From Candidatus Izemoplasma sp. (lineage in GTDB: Bacteria > Bacillota_I > Bacilli_A > Izemoplasmatales > Izemoplasmataceae): DNA of 6,147 nucleotides. Position numbers and translations under genes: made by a program. Below the pieces are notes generated by a model that had not been told where the DNA came from, searched no databases, and saw only the letters and a program-made list of their open reading frames with translations. Where the stretch lies: positions 1 through 6,147 of the forward strand of contig SLPE01000020.1 in assembly GCA_007132145.1 (NCBI GenBank), read 5' to 3'. Positions 1 to 5,675 of the stretch are shown here, piece after piece (position 1 is the first letter of the stretch; each line of letters begins with the position of its first letter).

Positions 1-638
1 ATGCCGGTGCCGGTGGTGGTTTTATTGACTACCTTGGGTATCCGTTTTGCAGGGGCAGGATTTTCAACAATATTGAAGAAGATAATGGCCAGTATGATGA
101 TACTGTCGAAACCTTTTGGGCTAGCGGTGCATGTATGTTTGTAAGAGCAAAAAGTTTTCATAAAGCAGGTGGGTTTGATGATGATTTTTTTGCACACATG
201 GAAGAAATTGATCTGTGCTGGAGGCTAAAAAGAATGGGATATAGAGTTATGTATTGCGGCCAATCAAGCGTTTATCACGTTGGCGGTGGCACATTGCCAA
301 AGAATAACCCCAGGAAGACATATTTTAATTTCAGAAATAACCTGTTCTTGTTAAGCAAGAATCTCAAAATGCCAAAATTATTTTTTGTACTTCTGTTAAG
401 AGTTGAGCTTGACCGCCTGGCATCTGCATTATTTCTTTTGCAAGGCAATTTTAAGGACTTTAAGGCTGTAATCAGAGCCTGGGGAGGATTTATTTCCGGC
501 TATAAGCGCATGAGATTGAAAGGCCGGCAGACAGAATACAAAAAGGTAAGCAAAATTTACCGCAGAAGTATTGTTTTTAGCTCATATTTGCAAAGAAAGA
601 AAAGCTTTGACAAGCTTAATAAAGACTTGTTTTCGTAG
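1..638 (+). CDS. Family-2 glycosyltransferase, C-terminal part (5' truncated by window edge)
   Basis: The reading frame is open from base 3 to the TAG at 636-638, giving 211 visible residues; the true start lies upstream of the window. What is visible is the second half of a GT-A fold, GT2 family enzyme: WASGACMFVR (residues 39-48), then an acidic EEIDLCWR motif (67-74) that corresponds to the ED-D-WR catalytic/acceptor region of these enzymes, then VYHVGGGT (90-97) and a YFNFRNNLFLLSKN stretch after it, as in Bacteroidota rhamnosyltransferase-like proteins. A moderately hydrophobic segment follows (around 'LFFVLLLRVELDRLASALFLL') and a basic C-terminal tail. Members transfer a sugar from a nucleotide donor to cell-surface glycans or lipid-linked acceptors at the inner face of the cytoplasmic membrane. 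The donor and acceptor cannot be read from the sequence; 'rhamnosyltransferase' would be only a guess by resemblance. It converges on aroQ with 28 bases between the two stops. Confidence 0.9.
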   Translation, partial: AGAGGGFIDYLGYPFCRGRIFNNIEEDNGQYDDTVETFWASGACMFVRAKSFHKAGGFDDDFFAHMEEIDLCWRLKRMGYRVMYCGQSSVYHVGGGTLPKNNPRKTYFNFRNNLFLLSKNLKMPKLFFVLLLRVELDRLASALFLLQGNFKDFKAVIRAWGGFISGYKRMRLKGRQTEYKKVSKIYRRSIVFSSYLQRKKSFDKLNKDLFS

Positions 639-666
639 ATTTTCGAGGCGTAAGCAACTAAAATAT

Positions 667-1083
667 TTAGCTCAAGAAACTCTCAACAGCCAACTCATAT
701 CCTTTTAAACCAAATCCGGAAATTACACCAACACAATACATCGCTGTTAATGATGACTTTCTAAACTCCTCTCTGTTTAATATGTTGCTTATATGCACCT
801 CAACCACAGGGCTATTGATTGCTAGAATTGCATCACCTATTGCAACAGAGGAGTGTGTATAACCACCCGGATTTAAAATAATTCCATCATAAGAAAAACC
901 AACTTCCTGAATTTTATTTATCAACTCACCCTCAACATTGCTTTGAAAGTAATCTATTTCAACTTGGGGATATTTAGTTTTAAGCTTTTTGAGAAAGTCT
1001 TCAAAAAATTCATTGCCGTATATACTTGTTTGACGCGATCCGAGAAGATTTAAGTTTGGGCCGTTAATTATTATAAGTTTCAT
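667..1083 (-). CDS. aroQ: Type II 3-dehydroquinate dehydratase
   Basis: A 138-residue cytoplasmic enzyme that dehydrates 3-dehydroquinate to 3-dehydroshikimate, step three of the shikimate pathway to aromatic amino acids and folate; family members form dodecamers. Signature segments are all present: INGPNLNLLG (6-15), the flexible lid with Arg17 and catalytic Tyr22, Asn71 in LNPGG followed by YTHSSVAI with His77, and VEVHISN with His97 followed by REEFR (Arg104, Arg108). These match the catalytic and substrate-binding set known from the Mycobacterium tuberculosis and Streptomyces enzymes. Length is normal (about 140-150). The ATG at 1083-1081 sits right before the INGPN strand, so the start is secure although no Shine-Dalgarno is seen. 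It lies 104 bases downstream of the OmpA/SPOR gene on the same strand, but a good promoter in the gap suggests independent transcription. Lid residues Gln18-Thr19 replace the frequent Glu-Pro. Confidence 0.96.
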   Translation of the reverse strand: MKLIIINGPNLNLLGSRQTSIYGNEFFEDFLKKLKTKYPQVEIDYFQSNVEGELINKIQEVGFSYDGIILNPGGYTHSSVAIGDAILAINSPVVEVHISNILNREEFRKSSLTAMYCVGVISGFGLKGYELAVESFLS

Positions 1084-1127
1084 TATAAACTAGTTTCAAA
1101 TTGAACAATATAACCTATATCGAATTC

Positions 1128-1157
1128 CAAAGTTAAGAATAAGAATTCAAGCTCAAA
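1128..1157 (-). promoter_or_regulatory. Bacteroidota-type promoter of aroQ
   Basis: Read on the minus strand, TTTG (1157-1154) is followed after 18 bases by TAACTTTG (1135-1128). This fits the Bacteroidota sigma-ABfr consensus of a -33 TTTG and a -7 TAnnTTTG. Transcription would begin near 1120, giving a leader of about 35-40 bases before the aroQ ATG at 1083. The -7 octamer is identical to that in front of the TPP riboswitch in this window. The match is by eye; no start site has been mapped. Confidence 0.6.
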
Positions 1158-1187
1158 GAAAAACTTTAATTAATGCTCCAGCAAAAA

Positions 1188-2870
1188 TCAGTTCGCATTT
1201 CCCTGCAACATGAGGGCTCTGCTTACAGATATTCTCTCTCCATTTTCAAATGCGACAACATAGGCCTGGTAACCTAATCCATGAAGTTTAAAGGCTGCAT
1301 TCGTAGCTTCTTCAACTGTTGAATAACTTCCTATAAGATACCTGTGAAGTTTATCATTGTCGTAGTAATATATAATATCGGTATCCTTATATTCAGAAAG
1401 AATTCTATGGAAAAAAGAAGTTCCAACCGGAATATATGAGGCAATAAACTGAACCATAAACTCAACATCCTCTGAAAAATTACTTTCGGCTTTAAGGTTG
1501 TTTAACTTCATATAAGATTCAGTTCTGATATTTGAAGCAATTTGGGTAAAACCATCATGATCAACTAAATTTATTTCTACTCTGCGATTCTTTCTGTGTT
1601 CTGATTCCTTGCGTGCATTCTTAACCGCCAGGTTGTTTTGACCGTAAGACAGCGTTATTATTCTACCAGGGTCAATTCCTCTGTCAATACAATATCTATA
1701 TGCTGTATGAGCTCTTAGTTGTGAAAGATAAAAGTTGAATAAAGGATTTCCCCTTATATCAGTATGTCCGTAAAGAATAATATTTAAATCAGGGTTGCTT
1801 TTCAATTGTGATATTGCATAGTCTAAAACCTCTTCAGCTTCATCATTCAATAGATAGCTGGCAAACCCAAAGTATGTCTGAAAGTTATCGCCATCAAAAG
1901 AAGGAACTTCTGAAACAATATCTTTGGTCGGTTCTATATAAGCAATTTCTTCATATAAGTTTTCGGACATTTCTGCCCGGGACTCTTCTGCTATGGCTAA
2001 TCTATCATTAGTTTCACTTAATGTTTCTTTATCGGCAGATTTAATATCATCTGTATTATAGAAATCCTTGTCTCCAGCTAATCCGGCTATAATATTATCG
2101 TCAATTTCATCCTTGAAGGTATAATCTGTATCCTCTAGTTTCTTTAAACCATCCTCAGATGCCAAAATCTCATCCTCCCCGGGTTCTTCATATGCAAACA
2201 TTTCTCTTAATCTGTTCTTTGGGTGTTCTTCATCAGGGAATATTGATAGCGCTTCATTGTATAGTTTTATAGCATTAGCTTCATCATTATTGGCAAAATA
2301 TTTATCGGCTTCAGCAATTATATCATTATAATCTTCAATTAAATCAATCATCTCATAAGTATTGTGCTTAATTTGTTCAACCTGGGCTAAAACAGGCTTA
2401 GCTTTATATTCATCAAAAAAGAATTCCTGCATTTCAGGCATATAAGTAATTTCTATGTACGGTGTTTCTAACAATGTGTAATCTACGCCCCGCACTGATG
2501 GAAACAGTTCAACCAGAAACTCAAAATAAAAAGCATTAAACCCTGAAAAATCATTTGGAAGGCCGGTATTAAAGCTAATGCGTTTTGTAACATAACCCTC
2601 AGCCGAAAACACTGCAACATAGTTTCTGTCAACAGCTAAGTCAAACCTAAAACGCCCCCTTCTGTTTGTCCTGTCTTCAACAACTCGCTCATGCCCATGA
2701 TACACAGCAACATCTGCTCTTCTTATTGGCTCATCATCATCATTTAAAAGCCAGCCGGTTATTTCCAAAACCCCATTTCGGGAACTTTGTCCATAAGATG
2801 CAGAACAAAACACAAATATTGAAACAAAAGAAAAAAAGAAAAAAATCTTACTAAGTCTAAACAAATTCAT
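1188..2870 (-). CDS. Secreted OmpA-like / SPOR domain envelope protein with carboxypeptidase-regulatory-like domain
   Basis: A 560-residue protein starting at the ATG 2870-2868. The frame stays open upstream to a TTG at 2918, but the ATG is preferred: AAAAGG lies six bases upstream and the signal peptide starts exactly there (Met-Asn-Leu-Phe-Arg, a Phe-rich core, ending near SASYGQ at about residue 28). The Cys22 context (FVFC) is not a good lipobox, so it is probably a soluble or anchored periplasmic/outer-membrane-associated protein. Domains: carboxypeptidase-regulatory-like beta fold, about 34-101; a helical TPR-like pair, about 176-221 (ADKYFANNDEANAIKLYNEA); an acidic low-complexity linker, about 228-329, one third Asp/Glu; an OmpA C-terminal peptidoglycan-binding domain, about 331-436, with GHTDIRG (Asp371), LSQLRA (Arg386) and HRKNRRVEI, the Asp and Arg being those that hold meso-diaminopimelate in OmpA; and a SPOR-like domain, about 469-554, ending GYQAYVVAFENGERISVSRA. 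Likely role: attaching or organising the outer membrane against peptidoglycan; the specific function is unknown. It is not PorE, which has a WD40 propeller that is absent here. Confidence 0.85.
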   Translation of the reverse strand: MNLFRLSKIFFFFSFVSIFVFCSASYGQSSRNGVLEITGWLLNDDDEPIRRADVAVYHGHERVVEDRTNRRGRFRFDLAVDRNYVAVFSAEGYVTKRISFNTGLPNDFSGFNAFYFEFLVELFPSVRGVDYTLLETPYIEITYMPEMQEFFFDEYKAKPVLAQVEQIKHNTYEMIDLIEDYNDIIAEADKYFANNDEANAIKLYNEALSIFPDEEHPKNRLREMFAYEEPGEDEILASEDGLKKLEDTDYTFKDEIDDNIIAGLAGDKDFYNTDDIKSADKETLSETNDRLAIAEESRAEMSENLYEEIAYIEPTKDIVSEVPSFDGDNFQTYFGFASYLLNDEAEEVLDYAISQLKSNPDLNIILYGHTDIRGNPLFNFYLSQLRAHTAYRYCIDRGIDPGRIITLSYGQNNLAVKNARKESEHRKNRRVEINLVDHDGFTQIASNIRTESYMKLNNLKAESNFSEDVEFMVQFIASYIPVGTSFFHRILSEYKDTDIIYYYDNDKLHRYLIGSYSTVEEATNAAFKLHGLGYQAYVVAFENGERISVSRALMLQGNAN

Positions 2871-2876
2871 ACGCAA

Positions 2877-2882
2877 CCTTTT
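2877..2882 (-). promoter_or_regulatory. Ribosome-binding site deciding the OmpA/SPOR start
   Basis: On the minus strand AAAAGG is followed by six bases (TTGCGT) and ATG. Most genes here have no Shine-Dalgarno, so this purine-rich match at correct spacing supports the ATG at 2870 over the upstream TTG at 2918, which would place a charged 16-residue extension in front of a normal signal peptide. Confidence 0.55.
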
Positions 2883-2915
2883 AGGAAAAAATTCATCGCA
2901 ATTTAAACATTTATT

Positions 2916-2923
2916 CAAATTTA
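2916..2923 (-). promoter_or_regulatory. Possible -7 element of the OmpA/SPOR gene
   Basis: On the minus strand TAAATTTG fits the Bacteroidota -7 consensus TAnnTTTG, and would start transcription near 2908, about 38 bases before the ATG. No TTTG lies at the expected 18-21 bases upstream; the nearest (2960-2957) is 33 bases away. The assignment therefore rests on the -7 element and position only. It overlaps the alternative TTG start, which would then lie outside the transcript. Confidence 0.35.
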
Positions 2924-2989
2924 TCTTTAAGTGTTTTTACTAGGTTTTTTTAATCACAAACACTGATTTCATAATTTCGAATTAATATA

Positions 2990-3015
2990 GCTAAAAGCTG
3001 GATTGCTTATTTAGC
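2990..3015. repeat. Imperfect inverted repeat in the divergent intergenic region
   Basis: GCTAAA at 2990-2995 pairs with TTTAGC at 3010-3015, and the inner AGC (2996-2998) pairs with GCT (3005-3007) after skipping TA, leaving the loop TGGATT. It lies about 40 bases upstream of the riboswitch promoter's -33 element and upstream of the OmpA/SPOR promoter. It could be an operator for either direction or a chance AT-rich palindrome. No U-tract follows on either strand, so it is not a classical terminator. Confidence 0.3.
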
Positions 3016-3056
3016 AGATAATTGCATACATAATATTATTAAACAACTTAATATCT

Positions 3057-3087
3057 TTTGGGTTATTTATAAAAACATGTAACTTTG
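3057..3087 (+). promoter_or_regulatory. Bacteroidota-type promoter of the riboswitch/receptor transcript
   Basis: TTTG at 3057-3060 is followed after 19 bases by TAACTTTG at 3080-3087, a full match to the Bacteroidota -33/-7 consensus. Initiation is expected near 3092-3095, which is where the first helix of the TPP aptamer begins. Promoter and riboswitch thus support each other, and the transcript leader before the ATG would be about 150 nucleotides. Confidence 0.75.
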
Positions 3088-3093
3088 CACTTC

Positions 3094-3180
3094 AATTCTC
3101 AATAGGGGTGCCCTACCAAACGGGCTGAGATCAAACCCATAATACCTGATCCGGGTAATGCCGGCGAAGGGAGGGAAATT
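3094..3180 (+). promoter_or_regulatory. TPP riboswitch (THI element)
   Basis: All conserved parts of the thiamine pyrophosphate aptamer are present in order. P1 can be drawn between AATTCTC (3094-3100) and GGGAAATT (3173-3180), with one mismatch and one wobble. P2 is GGGT (3106-3109) with ACCC (3135-3138). P3 is GCCC (3110-3113) with GGGC (3122-3125), closed by a short eight-base loop. The pyrimidine-binding CTGAGA motif is at 3125-3130. P4 is CCT (3145-3147) with AGG (3168-3170) and P5 is CCGG (3151-3154) with CCGG (3161-3164), looping GTAATG, followed by the GCGAAGGGA pyrophosphate-side consensus. In the known class, TPP binding switches off thiamine synthesis or uptake genes. It lies 64 bases upstream of the TonB-dependent receptor ATG, on the same strand, with nothing between. 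Confidence 0.97.
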
Positions 3181-3188
3181 TAAACAAA

Positions 3189-3217
3189 AGACAGCTTTTC
3201 ACCTCTATAAGCTATCT
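3189..3217 (+). promoter_or_regulatory. Possible riboswitch expression-platform hairpin
   Basis: A nine-position stem with one C/A mismatch forms between 3189-3197 (AGACAGCTT) and 3209-3217 (AAGCTATCT), with an 11-base loop. The loop contains CCTCT (3202-3206), which can pair with GGAGG (3170-3174) at the 3' edge of the aptamer (P4/P1), giving an alternative fold that competes with the ligand-bound state. No U-tract follows, so a standard intrinsic terminator is not supported; how the switch controls expression is inference. Confidence 0.35.
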
Positions 3218-3244
3218 AGTGTTTAACAAATTCAAATTACTACT

Positions 3245-5674
3245 ATGAAATCAAAAGTTTTATTAATGGCTATCTTTTGGCTGTTGACCAACAGTGCTTT
3301 AGCACAATTTACAATTACCGGAAAAATTATGGATGGTGAATCCGGAAAGCCTTTACCCGGTGCAAACATTCTAGTTGCCAATACATTTAAAGGAACATTC
3401 ACCAACATCAATGGTGAGTTTTCTTTAACAAACCTAAGTGCCGGAAGCTATGAGCTTCAGATCAGCTATTTAGGTTATCGTACCTTGAAAAAAGAAGTTG
3501 AGCTTGAGGAGAGTAAATCAATCGAACTAACACTTTATCCAAGAGCAACATTATCGGAGGAAATTGTTGTTTCTGCAACAAGAGCCTCTGCTCGTGAGCC
3601 ACTCACGCACACCAATGTTTCTGCTGAAGAAATTAAGCAGGGATACTTGAGCCAGGATCTGCCAATACTTTTAGGGCTAACCCCATCGGTGGTGGTTACA
3701 TCTGATGCTGGTGCCGGAGTTGGATATACCGGCATGAGAATTCGTGGTACTGATCAACAAAGAATCAACGTTACAATCAACGGAATTCCAATCAACGACT
3801 CGGAATCGCATGGTGTATTTTGGGTAAATATGCCCGATATCGTTTCTTCTGCCGATAATATCCAAATACAGAGAGGTGTGGGAACAAGCACACACGGCAC
3901 TGCAGCATTCGGAGCAACTGTGAATGTTCAAACTACAAGTCTGCGCGAAAACCCTTATGCTGAGCTAAGCAGTTCCTTTGGCTCCTTCAACACTTTGAGA
4001 AATACAGTAAACTTTGGCTCCGGATTAATAAATGATCATTGGAGTATTGATGGACGATTGTCCCGCATCAATTCCGATGGCTTTGTTGACAGAGCTTTTT
4101 CCGACCTTAGTTCATATTATTTTTCCGGTGGTTACTATGGCAAGAGAACAGTTGTAAAAGCTGTTACCTTTTCAGGCCAGGAGCAAACATACCTCGCTTG
4201 GACAGGGGCCCCTTTAGATTCGCTTGAAACAAATCCAACATTTAACCCTAACGGATTATACTATGATCAGGATGGAAATCTTACCTACTATGACAACGAG
4301 ACTGATAATTACAAACAAGATCATTACCAACTTCACATTTTAAGCAATATCTACGATGGTATAAATGCCAGTCTTTCATTTCATTATACTTATGGCAGAG
4401 GATACTATGAGCAATTCAGGCAAAACGAAAGATTAAATCGTTACAATCTTGATCCTATTGAAATAGGTGATACGGAAATATCCCGCACCGACCTTATCAG
4501 GAGAAGATGGCTTGACAATCATTTTTACGGCCTTACATGGTCTGTTAATATTGATAAAATAGAAAGTCTGAAGCTAGATTTTGGAGGCGGCTATAATATT
4601 TATGATGGCGACCATTTCGGTGAAATAATCTGGGGTAGATACCTTGATACTGACATCAGGCACAGATATTATGACAATAATGCTCAAAAGTATGATTTCA
4701 ATATTTTTGGTAAAGCAAACTATGAAGCTATTGATGGTTTCTTCCTTTTTGGAGACCTTCAGTATAGAAGAATTGACTATACTTTCATGGGACAGGCATG
4801 GGTATTAGAGGAGATTGTGCCTCTTGAACAAACAGTCTCTTATGATTTTTTCAATCCTAAGGCAGGATTTAGTTATGAGATTTCATCGTCACATTCGGTT
4901 TATGGATATTATGGTGTAAGTCATCGTGAGCCTGTAAGGCGTGACTTTACAGAATCATCTCCTGACAGCCGCCCCCGCCCGGAAAAAATGAACAATGTAG
5001 AGCTAGGATACAAACTTCGCTCTGCCCGTTATATGGCCGGAGTTAACTTTTATTTGATGGACTATGTTGACCAAATGGTTCCAACCGGTGAAATTAATGA
5101 TGTAGGAGGTTATACCAGGACAAACATTCCTGAGAGTTTCCGACGTGGTATTGAGCTTGAGGCAGGATTTATTTTGAACAAACACTTCAACTGGAGAGGA
5201 AATCTTACACTGAGCCAAAACAAGATAAAAGAGTTCACTGCATATTATGACAAATATGATGAAAACTTCAGTTGGACAGGCATTGAGGAAGTAGTTTACA
5301 AAGACACTGATATCGCATTTTCTCCGTCAGTTATTAGCTCAAGTATTTTTGAAGTTACTCCATTTAAAGGATTTTTCGTTACACTTACTACAAAGTATGT
5401 TGGTGAACAATTCATTGATAACACCATGAGTAAAGACAGGATGCTTGATCCATATTTTATCAATGACCTAAGGTTTAATTACAATATAAACACTCAAAAC
5501 ATCAGGGGTGTGGAGCTTGTATTCTCAGTAAACAACATCTTTGATGTGTTTTATGTTCCCAACGCGTGGGTATATGCCGGCTACGTTGAGGGGCAAGGGA
5601 TTATGTCATTAGACGATGGTTACTTCCCCCAGGCAGGAAGGCATTTTGCTGCCGGGATAAACATTAAACTTTAA
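3245..5674 (+). CDS. TonB-dependent outer-membrane receptor, probable thiamine/TPP transporter (OMthi type)
   Basis: An 809-residue protein, normal for the family. Residues 1-20 are a signal peptide ending NSALA before Gln21. Residues 22-100 form a carboxypeptidase-regulatory-like domain (ITGKIMDGESGKPLPGANI, NINGEFSL, YLGYRTL). A TonB-box-like SEEIVVSATR follows at 104-113. The plug is about 115-230, with MRIRGTDQQRINVTINGIP, GVFWVNMPD, IQIQRGVGTST and AAFGATVNVQT. Residues from about 235 to 809 are the expected 22-strand barrel, ending VNNIFDVFY, then GRHFAAGINIKL; the last residue is Leu rather than the usual Phe. The ATG begins directly at the signal peptide; no Shine-Dalgarno is visible, as is common in this phylum. 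Automatic annotation would probably call it an iron or cobalamin receptor, but the TPP riboswitch 64 bases upstream points to thiamine or its phosphates, as for the TPP-controlled OMthi receptors of Bacteroides. Substrate is inferred from regulation, not from barrel residues. No pnuT or thiamine pyrophosphokinase gene follows. Confidence 0.93.
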   Translation: MKSKVLLMAIFWLLTNSALAQFTITGKIMDGESGKPLPGANILVANTFKGTFTNINGEFSLTNLSAGSYELQISYLGYRTLKKEVELEESKSIELTLYPRATLSEEIVVSATRASAREPLTHTNVSAEEIKQGYLSQDLPILLGLTPSVVVTSDAGAGVGYTGMRIRGTDQQRINVTINGIPINDSESHGVFWVNMPDIVSSADNIQIQRGVGTSTHGTAAFGATVNVQTTSLRENPYAELSSSFGSFNTLRNTVNFGSGLINDHWSIDGRLSRINSDGFVDRAFSDLSSYYFSGGYYGKRTVVKAVTFSGQEQTYLAWTGAPLDSLETNPTFNPNGLYYDQDGNLTYYDNETDNYKQDHYQLHILSNIYDGINASLSFHYTYGRGYYEQFRQNERLNRYNLDPIEIGDTEISRTDLIRRRWLDNHFYGLTWSVNIDKIESLKLDFGGGYNIYDGDHFGEIIWGRYLDTDIRHRYYDNNAQKYDFNIFGKANYEAIDGFFLFGDLQYRRIDYTFMGQAWVLEEIVPLEQTVSYDFFNPKAGFSYEISSSHSVYGYYGVSHREPVRRDFTESSPDSRPRPEKMNNVELGYKLRSARYMAGVNFYLMDYVDQMVPTGEINDVGGYTRTNIPESFRRGIELEAGFILNKHFNWRGNLTLSQNKIKEFTAYYDKYDENFSWTGIEEVVYKDTDIAFSPSVISSSIFEVTPFKGFFVTLTTKYVGEQFIDNTMSKDRMLDPYFINDLRFNYNINTQNIRGVELVFSVNNIFDVFYVPNAWVYAGYVEGQGIMSLDDGYFPQAGRHFAAGINIKL

Positions 5675-5675
5675 A

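Larger units (their letters stand above)
2871..3244. other. 374-bp divergent intergenic region
   Basis: This AT-rich stretch separates the OmpA/SPOR gene (leftward) from the TonB-dependent receptor (rightward) and contains no credible gene. From left to right it holds the ribosome-binding site and probable promoter of the OmpA/SPOR gene, an imperfect inverted repeat at 2990-3015, a promoter on the + strand at 3057-3087, the TPP riboswitch at 3094-3180 and a possible regulatory hairpin at 3189-3217. T-rich runs at about 2932-2952 have no hairpin before them and are not terminators. Confidence 0.8.

Noticed and set aside
1..144. ATG at the first base opening a 47-codon frame
   Set aside because: It is out of frame with the glycosyltransferase, whose motifs run uninterrupted from base 3; the short frame is a shadow.
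606..632. ACAAG...CTTGT hairpin followed by TTTTC at the end of the glycosyltransferase gene
   Set aside because: Only five base pairs, inside the coding sequence, with a short T run; not convincing as a terminator.
658..670. CTAAA-ATA-TTTAG palindrome between the glycosyltransferase and aroQ as a terminator
   Set aside because: The stem is five nearly all-AT pairs, overlaps the aroQ stop codon and has no U-tract; too weak to call.
2666..2854. His/Lys-rich small frame on the + strand inside the OmpA/SPOR gene, and other small frames inside the receptor gene
   Set aside because: They lie entirely antisense within well-supported coding sequence and show low-complexity shadow composition without recognisable motifs.
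1188..2870. Identification of the OmpA/SPOR protein as type IX secretion component PorE
   Set aside because: PorE has a TPR, a WD40-type propeller, a carboxypeptidase-regulatory domain and then OmpA; here the order differs, there is no propeller and a SPOR domain is added.
2871..2918. TTG-initiated 16-residue extension of the OmpA/SPOR protein
   Set aside because: It starts at a TTG, places charged residues ahead of a normal signal peptide, overlaps the likely -7 promoter element and lacks the AAAAGG site found before the ATG at 2870.
3245..5674. Assigning the receptor to iron-siderophore or vitamin B12 uptake, or to a SusC-type glycan system
   Set aside because: The upstream element is a TPP riboswitch, not a Fur-like site or cobalamin riboswitch, and there is no SusD-like gene next to it.
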